A stretch of 26,640 nucleotides of DNA from Microtetraspora glauca. Its GTDB lineage: Bacteria; Actinomycetota; Actinomycetes; Streptomycetales; Streptomycetaceae. How positions within the stretch are numbered: the first letter of the stretch is position 1; each line of letters starts with the position of its first letter. Shown here piece by piece: positions 23,117 to 26,640 of the stretch. The position numbers and the translations under genes were made by a program. The notes beneath the pieces are model-generated. The model saw only the letters and a list, made by a program, of their open reading frames with translations. It was not told the DNA's origin and did not search any database. Location of the stretch: the NCBI GenBank assembly GCA_000721275.1, contig JOFO01000069.1:1-26640 (forward strand). The letters run 5' to 3'.

Positions 23117-23761
23117 TCACGTGACCTTCAGGCTCGACCTCGCCAGCTCGTACGCGGCGATCATCGCGTCCTCCTCGGCGTCGAAGCCGCCGAGCTCCAC
23201 GACGACCGTGCTCCTCGCGGTCTCCACCGCGAACGCCCGCCCGGCCCGGTCCTCGTCGAGGAGTTCGCTGTGCACGGTGTAGCGGGCCTCCACGATCGGC
23301 GTCCCGCCCGTCTTCAGGTCCGCCAGGGTGAGCCCCTTGCTGCCCTTCTCGGCCTTCACGAAGGCCCGCAGAGTGGTCCCGGCCGGGCCCTTCGGGGCGG
23401 ACCACACCCGCAGGAAGCCCAGGTTGCCGGTGGCCTTGGCGTTCGCCTCGCACACGATGGTGGCCGGGCCCTGCTTCACCAGGTCGGCGAAGTCGGGGTC
23501 GGCGGGGACCTCGACCGCCTTCGGCTCCCAGTCCTCGGCCAGGGAGAAGGAGACGGGGAGGGCGCAGGGCGTGCCGGGCCCGCCGAGCGAGCCGGCGGCC
23601 CGCGCGGCGGACGGGGTCGCCGACGGGGTCGCCGACGGGCTCGTGGCGGAGGAGGGCGCGGCGGAGGCGGACGGGTCCGGCTCCGGGGTCGTACCGCAGG
23701 CGCCGGCGGTCAGCAGGACCGACGCGAGCAGGGCGGTACGGAGGAAGGGGGCTCTGGGCAT
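23117..23761 (-). CDS. Putative lipoprotein of unknown function
   Basis: A 214-residue protein with an n-region RAPFLR, a hydrophobic core and a lipobox-like TAGAC, so C22 is the probable lipidated residue. Residues 25-57 are a Ser/Ala/Pro/Thr linker partly built from an ATPS tandem repeat (12-bp DNA repeat at 23610-23645). The folded part (about 65-214) has cysteines in TPCALP and ATIVCEAN that could form a disulfide, and the pattern of an LpqN-like or sensory fold; I cannot name the family with confidence. ATG 23761 is chosen for the signal peptide; the upstream GGGGA is very close to it. No obvious operon partner. Confidence 0.78.
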   Translation of the reverse strand: MPRAPFLRTALLASVLLTAGACGTTPEPDPSASAAPSSATSPSATPSATPSAARAAGSLGGPGTPCALPVSFSLAEDWEPKAVEVPADPDFADLVKQGPATIVCEANAKATGNLGFLRVWSAPKGPAGTTLRAFVKAEKGSKGLTLADLKTGGTPIVEARYTVHSELLDEDRAGRAFAVETARSTVVVELGGFDAEEDAMIAAYELARSSLKVT

Positions 23762-23836
23762 GTCCCCATCATTCCCGACGGCTCACGTCCCCCGGACGGC
23801 GCCCGGGGGCTCAGCGAACGCCCTCCCGCGTCCGGG

Positions 23837-24505
23837 TCAGGACAGCTTGCCGTAGTCCGGCAGCTTGAAGGCGCGCTCGGCGTGGCCGCCGACGATGTCG
23901 GTCGTGTTGTTCCCGATGTTCGCGATGATCGTGTACCCCTTGGCCTCGATCTCGGCGCGCTTCTCCGTCTTGTACGCGCTGACCTCGGCGAACAGGTCGG
24001 GCAGCGAGCGCACGTACAGCCCGTCCACCGGGTAGCCGACCTGCTTCAGGTTCCACTCGGTGAGGGAGTGGATGATCCCCGGGCGGGCGGTCACGAAGAA
24101 GACCTTCACCCCGCGCGCGTGCGCGTCCCGGACCAGCGCGCGGACCTCGGGGATCGCCGGGGTCGGCAGCTCCCAGAAGGGGTGGAAGTCCGTCTCCAGG
24201 GAGCTGTTGTCGATGTCGAGGACGATCGCCTGCTTCTCGGTGCCGGCGTCCTCGGCGCGCTCCTCGACGTACGGGCGCGCCTCGGCGATCACGGCCGCCA
24301 CGTCACGGCGCCAGGTCCCGTAGTCCACGCCCTCGATCGTGGCGGCGGAGGTGAGGTGGGTGTCCGGGTCGGCGGCGGAGGCGGCGGGCGCGGGCCCGAC
24401 GACGAGGAGGGCGGTGAGGCCGAGGAGGCCGGTGGCGGTGGCAGCGGCCTTGGCGGAGGGCCTGGAGGGCTTGGGGGGCATGGCGGGCTTGGGGCTGGAG
24501 GGCAT
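23837..24505 (-). CDS. Secreted HAD-family acid phosphatase (class B type)
   Basis: A 222-residue exported phosphatase. Residues 1-45 form a long signal peptide with a Lys/Pro-rich start and the cut near PAASA-A. HAD motif I is IVLDIDNSSLET with nucleophile D97 and D99; motif II is VFFVTARP; the motif III lysine lies in YKTEKRAEIEAKG; motif IV reads NIGNNTTDIVGG, where the usual G-D pair is G-N and one Asp remains. It should release phosphate from organic monoesters outside the cell. ATG 24505 has GGGAG 8 nt upstream. Its promoter overlaps two TetR-type palindromes. Confidence 0.88.
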   Translation of the reverse strand: MPSSPKPAMPPKPSRPSAKAAATATGLLGLTALLVVGPAPAASAADPDTHLTSAATIEGVDYGTWRRDVAAVIAEARPYVEERAEDAGTEKQAIVLDIDNSSLETDFHPFWELPTPAIPEVRALVRDAHARGVKVFFVTARPGIIHSLTEWNLKQVGYPVDGLYVRSLPDLFAEVSAYKTEKRAEIEAKGYTIIANIGNNTTDIVGGHAERAFKLPDYGKLS

Positions 24506-24557
24506 GGGGGGCTCCCGAGTGGTCGACCGGCTCAGTGGTTGACATGCTCGCGACCCA

Positions 24558-24596
24558 TACTGACCAGTAGGCGTCCAGCTGACTACCGGTCGGTAG
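24558..24596. promoter_or_regulatory. Two TetR-type operator palindromes upstream of the acid phosphatase gene
   Basis: TACTGACCAGTA (24558-24569) and CTACCGGTCGGTAG (24583-24596) share the symmetric consensus TACYGRYCRGTA, with centres 26 bp apart. On the - strand a plausible -35 (TAGTCA) and -10 (CAGTAT), 17 bp apart, lie between and over them, so a bound repressor would block transcription. No TetR gene is in the window. Confidence 0.55.
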
Positions 24597-24620
24597 CGAC
24601 TTTCGGAGCGGAACGTGACG

Positions 24621-24654
24621 CCGCCCCCGGTCCGTACGGACGGACCGGGGGCGG
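24621..24654 (-). terminator. Terminator of the class I fumarase gene
   Basis: A perfect 15-bp GC-rich stem (24621-24635 with 24640-24654) closes a 4-nt loop, 17 nt after the fumarase stop. No T-tract. Confidence 0.75.
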
Positions 24655-24671
24655 TGACGGGCTACCGGAGG

Positions 24672-26345
<1,674 letters not shown>

Positions 26346-26440
26346 GACGGCGGCCATTCCTCACTCGGCAGACAGCAGCGCGCCGCCTCCGTTGGCGGGC
26401 GCGCCCTCCAGCGTAGAACGCGGGCGCTGCAGCGATCCTG

Positions 26441-26459
26441 TGAGGTAAGGCTCACCAGG
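26441..26459. promoter_or_regulatory. Iron-box-like site (DmdR/IdeR type) upstream of the class I fumarase
   Basis: The 19 bases TGAGGTAAGGCTCACCAGG match the actinobacterial iron box TTAGGTTAGGCTCACCTAA at 14 of 19 positions, including the AGGT, AGGCTCACC core. The site also contains GTGAG-N6-CTCAC symmetry (from 26440). A CAGGAT -10-like hexamer lies just downstream on the - strand. Confidence 0.5.
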
Positions 26460-26538
26460 CGCGGCGAACGCGCCGATCCGGAGTGTTGCCGGGGGGCGCT
26501 GCCCCGGGGTGGGGGTCGGGGGATCGGCGTCGGCCGCT

Positions 26539-26588
26539 TCCCCTAGGGGAGAGATGGGGGTCCGGGGCTCTGGTCGCGATCTATCGCG
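26539..26588. repeat. Short palindromes near the contig end
   Basis: TCCCCTAGGGGA (26539-26550) is a perfect 12-bp palindrome and CGCGAT-CT-ATCGCG (26575-26588) a 6-bp inverted repeat. No gene can be supported in 26358-26594; the one open frame there begins in adapter sequence. Confidence 0.4.
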
Positions 26589-26594
26589 TGTGCC

Positions 26595-26640
26595 CTGTCT
26601 CTTATACACATCTCCGAGCCCACGAGACTCCTGAGCATCT
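26595..26640 (+). other. Illumina Nextera adapter contamination at contig end
   Basis: 26595-26613 is the 19-base Tn5 mosaic end (CTGTCTCTTATACACATCT). 26614-26628 (CCGAGCCCACGAGAC) is the rest of the read-2 adapter. 26629-26636 (TCCTGAGC) sits in the i7 index position and matches the index I recall as N704. ATCT starts the P7 tail. This is library sequence, not genome; the contig should be trimmed at 26594. Confidence 0.97.

Noticed and set aside
23610..23645. 12-bp tandem repeat as a possible regulatory or mobile repeat
   Set aside because: It encodes the ATPS-type linker of the lipoprotein and is in frame; ordinary low-complexity coding repeat.
26361..26609. 82-codon open frame on the - strand at the contig end, starting MYKRQ
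   Set aside because: Its first codons lie in the Nextera mosaic end; the remainder is the noncoding upstream region of the class I fumarase with no domain or RBS.

Overview
The window looks like a complete contig from a Streptomyces draft genome. GC is very high with strong third-position bias, starts are often GTG, many genes overlap by the GTGA or ATGA type, and TTA codons are almost absent. Gene content is typical Streptomyces core: ahpCD-oxyR, a class I and a class II fumarase, a SpoIIE-type phosphatase, secreted hydrolases. The last 46 bases (26595-26640) are not genome. They are the Illumina Nextera transposase adapter with an index, so the true contig end is near 26594. The left edge cuts a DUF192 gene.

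Layout. 1-1121: divergent DUF192 gene and type A24 prepilin peptidase, only 29 bp apart. 1122-1451: gene-free stretch with a probable C-rich small RNA (6C-like) ending in a strong terminator. 1452-3380: aldo/keto reductase (-) divergent from a cis-prenyltransferase (+), sharing a promoter region with a 21-bp tandem repeat. 3381-6144: PIN-PhoH ATPase behind a structured leader, then a secreted coiled-coil SLT-domain protein. 6244-8339: AI-2E-family membrane protein translationally coupled to a membrane-anchored protein of unknown function. 8424-10631: ahpC-ahpD (-) divergent from oxyR (+), with an OxyR-type operator between. 10732-14284: one operon (-) of PadR regulator, ABC ATPase and FtsX-like permease, all overlapping. 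14569-16851: class A penicillin-binding protein. 16949-19900: GAF/SpoIIE phosphatase/HATPase protein containing the only TTA codon in the window, and a DUF402 gene (both -). 19989-26345: class II fumarase, secreted SGNH hydrolase with ricin-type lectin domain (+), lipoprotein, secreted HAD acid phosphatase, class I Fe-S fumarase.

Functional themes are peroxide defence (oxyR/ahpCD), cell-wall growth (prenyl carrier, PBP, SLT protein), iron-dependent against iron-independent fumarase, and developmental control. Most of the novelty is in regulation: an iron-box-like site at the Fe-S fumarase, a PHO-box-like 11-bp array, paired TetR-like operators at the acid phosphatase, a TTA codon plus BldD-like box at the phosphatase, and the phoH leader. 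I found no CRISPR, tRNA, rRNA, insertion sequence or clear defence or biosynthetic system.
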